Assembly: GCA_026982175.1 (NCBI GenBank)
Contig: JALSHP010000359.1
Span: forward strand, 1-9,334
From: Campylobacteraceae bacterium
GTDB taxonomy: Bacteria; Campylobacterota; Campylobacteria; Campylobacterales; Sulfurovaceae
Direction of reading: 5' to 3'
Length of the DNA stretch: 9,334 nt
Position numbers and translations under genes: made by a program. The notes beneath the pieces were generated by a model. The model did no database searches. It was given only the letters and a program-made list of their open reading frames with translations, and was not told the DNA's origin. Each line of letters opens with the position of its first letter. Position 1 is the first letter of the stretch. Positions 1-6,651 of the stretch are shown here, one piece after another.

Positions 1-37
1 CATCAATTTATCGTGGAACATTAAAGGTGGATTATAA
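1..37 (+). CDS. C-terminal end of an upstream gene (partial), mshI/PilN position
   Basis: An open frame enters from the left edge and ends at TAA (35-37), directly abutting the next ATG at 38. Only eleven residues are visible (INLSWNIKGGL), too few to name a family. By position, immediately before a PilO/MshJ-like gene, it would be the MshI or PilN-like inner-membrane component of the same machine, but this is inference from gene order. The zero-base spacing to the next gene suggests it belongs to the same operon. The frame itself could be chance, because 36 bases is short; the tight junction and the ribosome site within it are the support. Confidence 0.5.
   Translation, partial: INLSWNIKGGL
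24..30 (+). promoter_or_regulatory. Ribosome binding site for the PilO-like gene
   Basis: The purine-rich AAGGTGG lies seven bases before the ATG at 38 and inside the last codons of the preceding frame. It supports the chosen start of the PilO-like gene. Confidence 0.6.
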
Positions 38-691
38 ATGAAAGCAATTGTAAATATATTAAATAAACTAGATGACTACTTTGAAGAGAAGTCAAGCAAT
101 GAAAAATGGATGATGATAGGCTTGGTAGCCTTAGTTATAGGCTATGGCTCATACAGTATCTACTTTCCTTTTGCTGAAGAGAAGTATAACAATGCGAATC
201 GACAGATGAAGAGTTTAAAGAAAAAGATACATGAGAGTAAAGAGTATTTAAGAAGCATTACTAAAAATGGAGATAGAGATTTCTATATTAAAAAGTATGA
301 CAGAGATATTAAAAAATTAACAAATGATATTAAAAAAGAAAATGATGATATCTCATTTATCTCTGTGAGTATTGATGAACTCTCACCATTACTTTTTAAT
401 AAAGAGAGCTGGTCTAAATTTTTAAATTCAATTACTAAACAGGCTAAAAATCAAGAGGTGACCATTAATTATATTGAGAATAACTATGTTGAAAATAATG
501 GTAGTTTTGGACATGTGTTACAGATTTCAGTCGGATGTGATGGTGATTATAAAAATATTGTTAAATTTGTTAATCAGCTTGAAAAGTCTGTTTTGGTAAC
601 GGATGTCTATGGGTCACATCTCTATCTTGATAAAAATGACACCGTTGTGGCGGCTGATATTAATATTTCCGTATGGGGGGTAAATAACTAA
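38..691 (+). CDS. PilO/MshJ/GspM-like inner-membrane assembly protein
   Basis: This 217-residue protein has the layout of PilO, MshJ and GspM. It has a short cytoplasmic N-terminus, one membrane helix at about residues 25-43, a Lys/Glu-rich predicted coiled coil at about 46-105, and a C-terminal alpha/beta region (about 125-215) whose GDYKNIVKFVNQLEKS stretch resembles the PilO ferredoxin-like fold. Proteins of this family pair with a PilN/GspL-like partner and link the inner-membrane platform to the secretin through PilP/GspC. Its place, after the tail of another gene and before a MshK/PilP-like gene and the secretin, fits MshJ in the MSHA order. In the Campylobacter cts cluster, CtsR sits near this position, but I cannot confirm orthology. 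The family assignment rests on architecture and context rather than on a diagnostic motif. It ends in a TAATG overlap with the next gene. Confidence 0.7.
   Translation: MKAIVNILNKLDDYFEEKSSNEKWMMIGLVALVIGYGSYSIYFPFAEEKYNNANRQMKSLKKKIHESKEYLRSITKNGDRDFYIKKYDRDIKKLTNDIKKENDDISFISVSIDELSPLLFNKESWSKFLNSITKQAKNQEVTINYIENNYVENNGSFGHVLQISVGCDGDYKNIVKFVNQLEKSVLVTDVYGSHLYLDKNDTVVAADINISVWGVNN
675..680 (+). promoter_or_regulatory. G-rich ribosome binding site for the MshK-like gene
   Basis: A run of six G ends ten bases before the ATG at 691. It can pair with the CCUCC anti-Shine-Dalgarno core using one G:U wobble. The spacing is slightly long, and the TAATG overlap suggests reinitiation also contributes. 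Confidence 0.45.
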
Positions 692-1125
692 TGAAACAAA
701 ACAAGATACATAAAATAGTTATGGGAACTGTTATCTGTTCAAATTTAATCTATGCAGGAACTTTAAGTCATGAAAAGATTACACATATGGTGAGTAAGAT
801 TAAAGAAGAGAGAGTTGGTATTTCATTAATTAAACTTAATGATACGGCTAATCCATTTATTCTGTATGTTCTACCTAAAAAAGAGGTGAAAACTGAAGTA
901 GCCAAAATGAAATTAGCAAAAAAAGAGATTGTCTATGGACTTAAAGCGATTATGAATAATAGGGTCTTTATTAATGGTGAGTGGTATAAAGAGGGTGATA
1001 GACTAGGAGACTATAAAATAGGAAATATCACTACTTCATCTGTTCTGTTAAAAGGCTCAAAAGGCAATAAAACATTAAGTTTAAAAAAGAAAAATATTTT
1101 TAATGTAAACAAAGGAAAAAAGTAA
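691..1125 (+). CDS. MshK/PilP/GspC-like periplasmic connector protein
   Basis: This is a 144-residue exported protein. Residues 1-22 form a signal peptide (basic start, short hydrophobic stretch, probable cleavage after IYA), with no second membrane helix, so the mature protein should be periplasmic or loosely anchored. A TANPF motif at 52-56 recalls the DPF-type motif that precedes the homology region in PilP, GspC and MshK. The C-terminal part (about 82-134) shows the expected small beta domain: a 'GLKAIMNNRVFINGEWYKEGD' type core (V92, N95, G96, G102, D103), then YKIGNI and a final VLL...KTLSL strand. In relatives this domain contacts the periplasmic N-domains of the secretin and couples it to the inner-membrane parts. 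Location between the PilO-like gene and the secretin matches mshK. It is joined to both neighbours by TAATG overlaps. The match is structural and contextual; no unique signature fixes the exact subfamily. Confidence 0.65.
   Translation: MKQNKIHKIVMGTVICSNLIYAGTLSHEKITHMVSKIKEERVGISLIKLNDTANPFILYVLPKKEVKTEVAKMKLAKKEIVYGLKAIMNNRVFINGEWYKEGDRLGDYKIGNITTSSVLLKGSKGNKTLSLKKKNIFNVNKGKK
1112..1116 (+). promoter_or_regulatory. Ribosome binding site for the secretin gene
   Basis: AAGGA lies eight bases before the ATG at 1125, within the last codons of the MshK-like gene. It supports the ATG that gives a complete signal peptide. Confidence 0.6.
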
Positions 1126-2669
1126 TGTTAGTAGTAAGAAAGAATTTAAAAAAAATTATATATGGTATATTATTTTCCAATTTAGCACTGGTTGAAGCTT
1201 CTGCCAATCGTTGTGATACACAACTGTTTACTGCAACACTTAACAATGAGTTAACCATTGGAGATGTTGTGGAAAATTTAGCTGATGAATGTGCTTTAAG
1301 TCTGCTTGTGAAAGATTCAGAAGCTAAGAAAAAGATGGCTCAAAACCTCTATTTTGTTAAGATGCATGATGCTTCATTAACAGAGTTTTTAGACACCGTA
1401 TTAACAGAGAATGATTTGAGCTATACTTTAGCAGACAATAAGCTAAAAATCTCTTATTTAACCACACGAACCTTTAAGTTGAACTATATTTCAGGAAGTC
1501 GTAAAGGTAAAAGTAATGCACATGTGACCATTGCAAACTCTGGTAAAGATAAATCTAGTGGTGGCTCTGGGGGTGGAGGAGGAAGTACTTCAGGTGGTAC
1601 AAGTGGCTCAAAAACAGGTGTTTCGATAGAGAGTACCGATGACTTTAAGTTTTGGACAACCATTAAAGAAGAGATAGGCTCTTTAATAAATCGCCCAGAA
1701 GATGACTATAAAGCACCCACTCCAATTATTAATCCAGAGGCAGGGATGATTACGGTTACAGGAACAACCAATCAATTAGAACGTATTGATAGCTATATTA
1801 ATGAATTAACCCATAAACTTAAAAATCAAGTCTTAATTGATGTGAAAATTTTATCGGTTACTTTTGATGACTCTTATACCACAGGGATTGATTGGAGTCA
1901 ACTCTACTCTCTCCAAAATATGGCAATTGCCAGTGCAAGTACCATTCAAAATAACATTGGTAGTTTAACTTCAGTAACAGATAGTGGACTCTCTATTGGT
2001 GATATAACAGCTGAAGCAGGAACTGAACCAAAGACTTCAGGGGCAATTATTACCAGAGGCTCGACAAAACTGAATGACGTGGTAAAGTTTTTAAAGACCC
2101 AAGGGGATGTAAAGTCAATTTCAAATCCTAAGATTTTAACACTCAACAATCAACCTGCCTTAATCTCTGTAGGAAATGAGCTTTTCTATAAGATACAGCA
2201 GACCTCTTTTATTAGTAGTAATGGAGGAGGACAGCAAGGAAGCAGTGAGATTATTGATTCTGTATTTGCAGGTATACTCTTAGATATTACTCCTGAAATA
2301 TCAGACGATGGCTCAATTACACTTAAGATAAACCCATCTATCTCTGATACGATTGATACGGTTAATACGGATACTACAGGTTCAAGAACCATTCCACCTG
2401 ATTTATCAAGAAAACAAATTTCTTCAGTCGTGACACTTCAAGATGGTCAACATGTTATCTTAGGTGGTCTTATCTCCTCTAAAGATGGAACCAAAGTCTC
2501 AAAAGTACCACTTTTAGGAGATTTACCACTTTTAGAGCATCTCTTTAAGAGAGAAGTTCGTGTGAATACAGTGGATGAACTGGTTTTAATTATTACCCCT
2601 CATATTATTAAAACCAATGAAGTTTTATCATTAGAAGATTTGGGATATAAAAAGTTAAATTATGAATAA
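1125..2669 (+). CDS. mshL: MshL-type secretin, outer-membrane channel
   Basis: This 514-residue protein is a secretin, forming the gated outer-membrane ring through which a pilus, secreted protein or incoming DNA passes. Residues 1-27 are a signal peptide, with probable cleavage after ASA. There is no lipobox, so unlike some secretins it is not an evident lipoprotein. A periplasmic N-domain at about 30-120 (IGDVVENLADECALSLLV...LTEFLDTVL) includes Cys30 and Cys55. A flexible Gly/Ser linker (144-162) leads to a secretin_N-type domain at about 165-235. The secretin core follows, with VLIDVKILSVTFDD near 236-249, GIDWSQL at 254-260, SNPKILTLNNQPALISVG near 333-350, VTLQDGQHVILGGLI near 436-450, and the closing VPLLGDLPLLEHLF and ELVLIITPHII (485-495). 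The order of domains and the GIDWS feature fit MshL and Campylobacter CtsD better than PilQ or GspD. It overlaps the next gene by eight bases. Confidence 0.93.
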   Translation: MLVVRKNLKKIIYGILFSNLALVEASANRCDTQLFTATLNNELTIGDVVENLADECALSLLVKDSEAKKKMAQNLYFVKMHDASLTEFLDTVLTENDLSYTLADNKLKISYLTTRTFKLNYISGSRKGKSNAHVTIANSGKDKSSGGSGGGGGSTSGGTSGSKTGVSIESTDDFKFWTTIKEEIGSLINRPEDDYKAPTPIINPEAGMITVTGTTNQLERIDSYINELTHKLKNQVLIDVKILSVTFDDSYTTGIDWSQLYSLQNMAIASASTIQNNIGSLTSVTDSGLSIGDITAEAGTEPKTSGAIITRGSTKLNDVVKFLKTQGDVKSISNPKILTLNNQPALISVGNELFYKIQQTSFISSNGGGQQGSSEIIDSVFAGILLDITPEISDDGSITLKINPSISDTIDTVNTDTTGSRTIPPDLSRKQISSVVTLQDGQHVILGGLISSKDGTKVSKVPLLGDLPLLEHLFKREVRVNTVDELVLIITPHIIKTNEVLSLEDLGYKKLNYE

Positions 2670-3474
2670 AAGTTACGAAGAGCTAAAAAATGTTTTTGTT
2701 GATATGGTTGACCAAAGTGCTTATGTAGAACTAGAGTCCACCGCCTATAACTACTCTGTTCTTGAAAGCTCTTTGGACAAACCTCTTAAGATGGTGCTTC
2801 TCTATGGTAAACCTGGTACAGGTAAAAGCATGTTACTCAATAAGCTTTATCATGATATGAAAGCTTATCGAGAGATTCATTACTTTAACTCCCCAATACT
2901 CTCTGAAAAAGAGTTTTTAAAGAGTATCTATGAGGCGATGTCTGGGCAAGAAATTCCTACACAAATGCGTGTTAATTTTGATGCTTTATTAAAGTATTGT
3001 CTAAAATTAAAAGATAAACGAGAGGTTGTTTTTCTTTTAGATGAGTGTCAACTCTACTCTGAAGCACTCATGGAGAAAATTCGTCTTCTTTCGGACACTA
3101 GAGTGGTTAAGTTTGTCATTACACTTCATAAAACAGATAATGAAGATGTTATTGCTAAAGAGCATTTTAAAACACGTATTTGGGAAGTGATTGAGATGTC
3201 TAATGCCAATGAGTATGACATGGAAATTTATATTCAAAAAAAGATGATAGCAGAGGGTTTTATAGACTTTTTTAACCTTATGAAAAAAAAGCACTTTAGA
3301 TATATTCATAGCCATACAAAAGGAAATTTTAGAGAGACCAATAAGTATCTCTATACTCTTTTTGATATTTATGAATATTATGAAAAAAATGAACCAGCCA
3401 AGATTTCTAAAAAGAAATTTTCTACAAAAATATTGGAAATGGCTGCCATTAGATTAGGATATATCAATGCGTAA
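2662..3474 (+). CDS. mshM: ExeA/MshM-family AAA ATPase (CtsP-like)
   Basis: This 270-residue cytoplasmic protein is a P-loop ATPase of the ExeA/GspA/MshM group. Walker A is GKPGTGKS (49-56) and Walker B is VVFLLDE (122-128), followed by CQLYS as in the DEAQ-like region of this family. The strand FVITLHK (151-157) is the likely sensor I region. It stops after a helical lid domain and lacks both a membrane helix and the peptidoglycan-binding domain found in Aeromonas ExeA. In MSHA clusters MshM follows the secretin, and in Campylobacter jejuni the NTPase CtsP follows the secretin CtsD and works with the membrane protein CtsX; the order here is the same. The substrate is ATP, but the process it drives is not established. 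The ribosome site is weak (AAAAAG, 2650-2655), so its translation probably depends on the 8-base overlap with the secretin gene. Confidence 0.85.
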   Translation: MNKSYEELKNVFVDMVDQSAYVELESTAYNYSVLESSLDKPLKMVLLYGKPGTGKSMLLNKLYHDMKAYREIHYFNSPILSEKEFLKSIYEAMSGQEIPTQMRVNFDALLKYCLKLKDKREVVFLLDECQLYSEALMEKIRLLSDTRVVKFVITLHKTDNEDVIAKEHFKTRIWEVIEMSNANEYDMEIYIQKKMIAEGFIDFFNLMKKKHFRYIHSHTKGNFRETNKYLYTLFDIYEYYEKNEPAKISKKKFSTKILEMAAIRLGYINA

Positions 3475-4351
3475 ATTACGAGAATTAGAGAATAAATGGC
3501 TTAACTATAAAGTAAAAAGAGTCTTACTCCCTTTGGTCAAAGTGTCAGCAGTTTATTTGCTTGGAGTAAGTGGTTATTATGCTTATGATAAACAAGATAC
3601 ACTCTTTGCTTCCGCAGCAACTCCTACAATGCACAATACAAAAGTTTTAGGAGTCTCTATGGAGAACAACAGCACAGCTAAGGTAATGCAAAGAGAGGCT
3701 TCTGCTGAAGTAATAGAACCAGTTAAAGCAATGTTAAAAAAAGAAGAAGTTAGAAAAGAAGAACTTAAAAGTCTGGAAAAAGTTACTTTAACACCTGTTA
3801 TCCCTGTCATTGATATGCAAAAAGAGGAACGTATTAAAGTGGTGAAAAAAAGAGCTTCTTCTCATAAAAAATCTTCTTCCAAAAAACGAGTAGCTTCATC
3901 TAAACGAGCTTCTCATTTAGTAAAAGCTAAACCCAATAGTTATTTAACACCTAAGGAGTTAGGAAAGATGAAACAAGCTACTCCATCAAAAGTGAATCGA
4001 AACACTCCTAAAGAGGTACATAAGACCAAGAAGATGCACTTCACCTCTACTTCTGTGAATTATGTTGAGAAGATTAAGTCAAAATTTGCCAATTCAAACA
4101 ATGCAAGAGATGCACTTCTTTTGGCAAAACTCTATTATAAAAAGGAAAACTTTCAAGAGGCAGAGATGTGGGCACTTAGAGCCAATAAACTCAATAATAA
4201 GTTAGAAGAGAGTTGGTTTATGTTTGCTAAATCAAAAGCAAAACTAGGTAAAAAGCATGAAGCGTTAAAAATTTTAGTTACTTATTATAAAAAAAATCAC
4301 TCTTCAAAAGCGAAACAGTTAATTCAAGCTATCAAGGGGGGTAAACTGTAA
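3467..4351 (+). CDS. Single-pass membrane protein with basic linker and C-terminal TPRs (MshN/CtsX position)
   Basis: This 294-residue protein has a basic cytoplasmic start (about 1-18), one membrane helix at about 19-40, and a long region that should lie in the periplasm by the positive-inside rule. Residues 80-125 are rich in Lys and Glu. Residues 121-190 are extremely basic: I count about 23 Lys/Arg against 3 Glu, with KKSSSKKR and SSKR stretches. The last 90 residues hold TPR-like helices (ARDALLLAKLYYKKENFQEAEMWALRAN, at about 213-240, then a second unit at about 247-276). The layout and the place after the MshM-like ATPase fit MshN, a TPR protein of MSHA biogenesis, and also the place of CtsX in Campylobacter. 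A GspB-like partner role for the upstream ATPase is a reasonable inference. It overlaps the ATPase gene by eight bases (ATGCGTAA) and the next gene through TAATG. Confidence 0.68.
   Translation: MRKLRELENKWLNYKVKRVLLPLVKVSAVYLLGVSGYYAYDKQDTLFASAATPTMHNTKVLGVSMENNSTAKVMQREASAEVIEPVKAMLKKEEVRKEELKSLEKVTLTPVIPVIDMQKEERIKVVKKRASSHKKSSSKKRVASSKRASHLVKAKPNSYLTPKELGKMKQATPSKVNRNTPKEVHKTKKMHFTSTSVNYVEKIKSKFANSNNARDALLLAKLYYKKENFQEAEMWALRANKLNNKLEESWFMFAKSKAKLGKKHEALKILVTYYKKNHSSKAKQLIQAIKGGKL
4336..4341 (+). promoter_or_regulatory. G-rich ribosome binding site for the secreted TPR-like gene
   Basis: A run of six G ends nine bases before the ATG at 4351 and is followed by GTAAACTGTAATG-type sequence closely resembling the junction at 675-693. 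It can serve as a wobble-paired Shine-Dalgarno site. Confidence 0.45.
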
Positions 4352-4902
4352 TGCGAACGATATTTTTATCTCTATTTATCTTAAGCTCTCTTGCATCAGC
4401 TTCTAACCTTTCTAAACTCTATAAAATGTATGAAAAACAAGAGTATGATAAGGCTTGTAATTATGCGATGAAATATTTTACTAAAAATAAAAACTCTGAA
4501 GACTATTTGACACTTTATGGTCTTGCCTGTTTGGAGACAGATAATATTCATCGTATAGCAACACCGATGTTACGCTTAAAAAAAACCAAAGATGCCCGAG
4601 CCAATGCAGCTTATTTCTCTACCATTTTACTTCAAAAAGAGCTACTTTTTCAAGCAATGGTAGACAAAATTTCATTAAGCAATCTTCAATTACCCAATAC
4701 CAACTTTATTCTTTCAAAGATTTTTACACTCTTTAGTAAAAAAGAGTATGCGTTTAAAAATGATATTTATAATTTTAAAGACAAAGAGAAAAAAGAGATG
4801 GCTTATAAACTCTATATTGAAGAGAGCAAGAAAAAAGAAAAATATATGATTTTAGATATTTATAAAGATGATAAATTTACACATCGTTATCGGTATCAGT
4901 AG
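4351..4902 (+). CDS. Unrecognised secreted TPR-like protein in the msh/cts operon
   Basis: I do not recognise this 183-residue protein. Residues 1-17 form a clear signal peptide (cleavage probable after ASA), and no lipobox or later membrane helix is seen, so it should be periplasmic. Residues 20-65 look like one or two TPR-like helical hairpins (LYKMYEKQEYDKACNYAMKYF, then a helix around LTLYGLACLE), with Cys36 and Cys60 in register to allow a disulfide. The middle (about 85-135) is mixed helical, and the end (140-183) is rich in Lys, Glu, Asp and Tyr. It lies between the MshN-like gene and mshE, where the standard MSHA order has no gene. It shares a TAATG overlap upstream, and its stop codon overlaps the ribosome site of mshE, so it is almost certainly expressed with the machine. 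A role in secretin or pilus assembly is inference. Confidence 0.7.
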   Translation: MRTIFLSLFILSSLASASNLSKLYKMYEKQEYDKACNYAMKYFTKNKNSEDYLTLYGLACLETDNIHRIATPMLRLKKTKDARANAAYFSTILLQKELLFQAMVDKISLSNLQLPNTNFILSKIFTLFSKKEYAFKNDIYNFKDKEKKEMAYKLYIEESKKKEKYMILDIYKDDKFTHRYRYQ

Positions 4903-4905
4903 GAG
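4901..4905 (+). promoter_or_regulatory. Ribosome binding site for mshE
   Basis: AGGAG overlaps the TAG stop (4900-4902) of the preceding gene and lies six bases before the ATG at 4912. This is the strongest ribosome site inside the operon and fixes the mshE start. Confidence 0.75.
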
Positions 4906-4911
4906 AAAAAT

Positions 4912-6651
4912 ATGCAAAAAATAATTGATTTACTAATAGAAAAAGATGTTTTAGAAGAGGCGAAGTTACAACTTTTTATTGAGAAGTATGGAGAAGCGAA
5001 GTTGACGCTTCCTAATCTCATCAAAGTACGTCTGCTTCAGCAGAAGAAGATGGAAGAGGTTTTACTTCAAGAGTTAAGACTTCAAAATATTGAGCTTAAT
5101 GATTTAGAAGGTATTGCAGGGATTAATACAACTGATTTACTCAAAAAACAGGCTGAAACTTTAGGGATTAAATATATTAATATTCCAGATATAGAGATTG
5201 ACTATAAGCTAATTAAACGTCTGCCACTTAAACAGCTTATTCGTTATAGTGCCTTACCTCTGTATGTTGAAGACTCCCAAGTGACCGTTGCGTTTGAAAA
5301 TCCTCATGATTTTGAAGCTAAAGGGGCGATTGAGCGTTTCTTTCATGGTAAAATTATGGAGGTGGCATTGGGACGAAAAGAGATTATTCACCAAGTTTTA
5401 TCACAACTTCATGAGAATGAACAAGCAGAAGAGTATGCTGAAGATATTAAAACCGATTTAGAAGAGGGAGGAAATGAGAAAAGTGATGACAATGAATCCT
5501 CTGCTGTTTTAAAACTCATTGAGCTTATTTTATCTTCTGCTATTACCAAAGGGGCGAGTGATTTACACATTGAAGCGACAGAGAAACATTGTCTGGTGCG
5601 TTATAGGGTAGATGGAATGTTACAAGAGAACTTTCGATTAGGACATAATATCTTTTCGCCACTCTCTTCTCGGATGAAGCTTTTATCCAATCTTGATATT
5701 GCAGAGAAACGAAAACCACAAGATGGACGGTTTACCAAAATAGTGAATGGACGGGTATTTGACTTTAGGGTTTCTACTTTACCTACTATGTTTGGAGAAT
5801 CCATCGTTATGCGGGTACTTGACAAAACAAAAGCCCTTGTTAAACTTGAAGAGGCAGGAATGAACCCTACCTCTTATAAAAAGTTTCTCAATGGTATTCA
5901 TTCACCTTATGGGATTGTGTTGGTAACAGGACCTACGGGTTCAGGTAAAACTACGACACTCTATGGGGCATTGAATGAGATTATGAATGTTAAAGATAAG
6001 ACCATTACGGTTGAAGACCCTGTAGAGTACCAAATGGAAGGTATTCAACAAGTACAGATTAATGCTAATGCAGGGTTAGATTTCCCCGCTGCACTGCGTT
6101 CAATTCTACGGCAAGATCCTGATAAAATTATGATTGGGGAGATTCGAGACCAAGAGACACTTAGAATTGCCATTCAAGCAGCACTTACAGGTCACTTGGT
6201 CATCTCAACACTACACACTAACTCAGCAGTAGCAGCCATTGGGCGTATGATAGATATGGGGATAGAGTCTTATCTTATTTCAGGAGCTGTGGTCGCCATT
6301 CAAGGTCAGCGATTGGTGCGTAAAATTTGTCAATCTTGTAAAGAAGAGGCAGTATTGTCCTCTACATTAAAAGAGGATATTAAAAAGTATGTACCTGAAA
6401 ATTCTAAATTTTATGTGGGAAAAGGGTGTCCTGTCTGTAGTGGTTCAGGGTATGTTGGTCGAGAGATGATTTCAGAAGTTCTACCTATTTCGGATACGCT
6501 TTCAACCATGATAGCCAATGGCGTTACCAAAGATGAACTCTCAAAACAAGCTAATAGTGAAGGGTTTTTCTCAATGTTTCAAGATGGTTTACAAAAAGCA
6601 CTTGAAGGTAAAACAACGGTAGAAGAGATTATAAGGGTGGCTAGATCATAA
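4912..6651 (+). CDS. mshE: GspE/MshE/CtsE-type assembly ATPase
   Basis: This 579-residue hexameric ATPase powers pilus or pseudopilus extension from the cytoplasmic face of the inner membrane. All family signatures are present: Walker A GPTGSGKTT (340-348), the Asp box ITVEDPVEY (365-373), Walker B with IMIGEIRD (406-413), and the His box TGHLVISTLHTN (426-437). A tetracysteine zinc site is formed by CQSC (473-476) and CPVC (506-509), typical of extension rather than retraction ATPases. The region at about 70-165 is a T2SSE N-domain, and a linker rich in acidic residues (about 170-197) joins it to the catalytic part. The first 60 residues lack a recognisable RLG-type MshEN c-di-GMP motif. Length is normal for the family. 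The Campylobacter counterpart would be CtsE, the Vibrio one MshE. It ends in a TAATG overlap with the platform gene, its usual partner. Confidence 0.95.
   Translation: MQKIIDLLIEKDVLEEAKLQLFIEKYGEAKLTLPNLIKVRLLQQKKMEEVLLQELRLQNIELNDLEGIAGINTTDLLKKQAETLGIKYINIPDIEIDYKLIKRLPLKQLIRYSALPLYVEDSQVTVAFENPHDFEAKGAIERFFHGKIMEVALGRKEIIHQVLSQLHENEQAEEYAEDIKTDLEEGGNEKSDDNESSAVLKLIELILSSAITKGASDLHIEATEKHCLVRYRVDGMLQENFRLGHNIFSPLSSRMKLLSNLDIAEKRKPQDGRFTKIVNGRVFDFRVSTLPTMFGESIVMRVLDKTKALVKLEEAGMNPTSYKKFLNGIHSPYGIVLVTGPTGSGKTTTLYGALNEIMNVKDKTITVEDPVEYQMEGIQQVQINANAGLDFPAALRSILRQDPDKIMIGEIRDQETLRIAIQAALTGHLVISTLHTNSAVAAIGRMIDMGIESYLISGAVVAIQGQRLVRKICQSCKEEAVLSSTLKEDIKKYVPENSKFYVGKGCPVCSGSGYVGREMISEVLPISDTLSTMIANGVTKDELSKQANSEGFFSMFQDGLQKALEGKTTVEEIIRVARS
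6635..6640 (+). promoter_or_regulatory. Ribosome binding site for mshG
   Basis: GGGTGG ends ten bases before the ATG at 6651, inside the end of mshE. Spacing is long, so coupling through the TAATG overlap is likely to help. Confidence 0.4.

Noticed and set aside
675..680. G6 run as a phase-variable tract
   Set aside because: Six G is shorter than typical variable tracts, and the run lies at the very end of a gene where it is better explained as a ribosome site.
1946..2392. Two minus-strand open frames opposite the secretin gene
   Set aside because: They lie entirely within a well-supported coding region, have no ribosome site or family resemblance, and look like antisense shadows. The same holds for the minus-strand frames at 3037-3315, 3583-3810, 5601-5825, 7040-7336 and 8166-8369.
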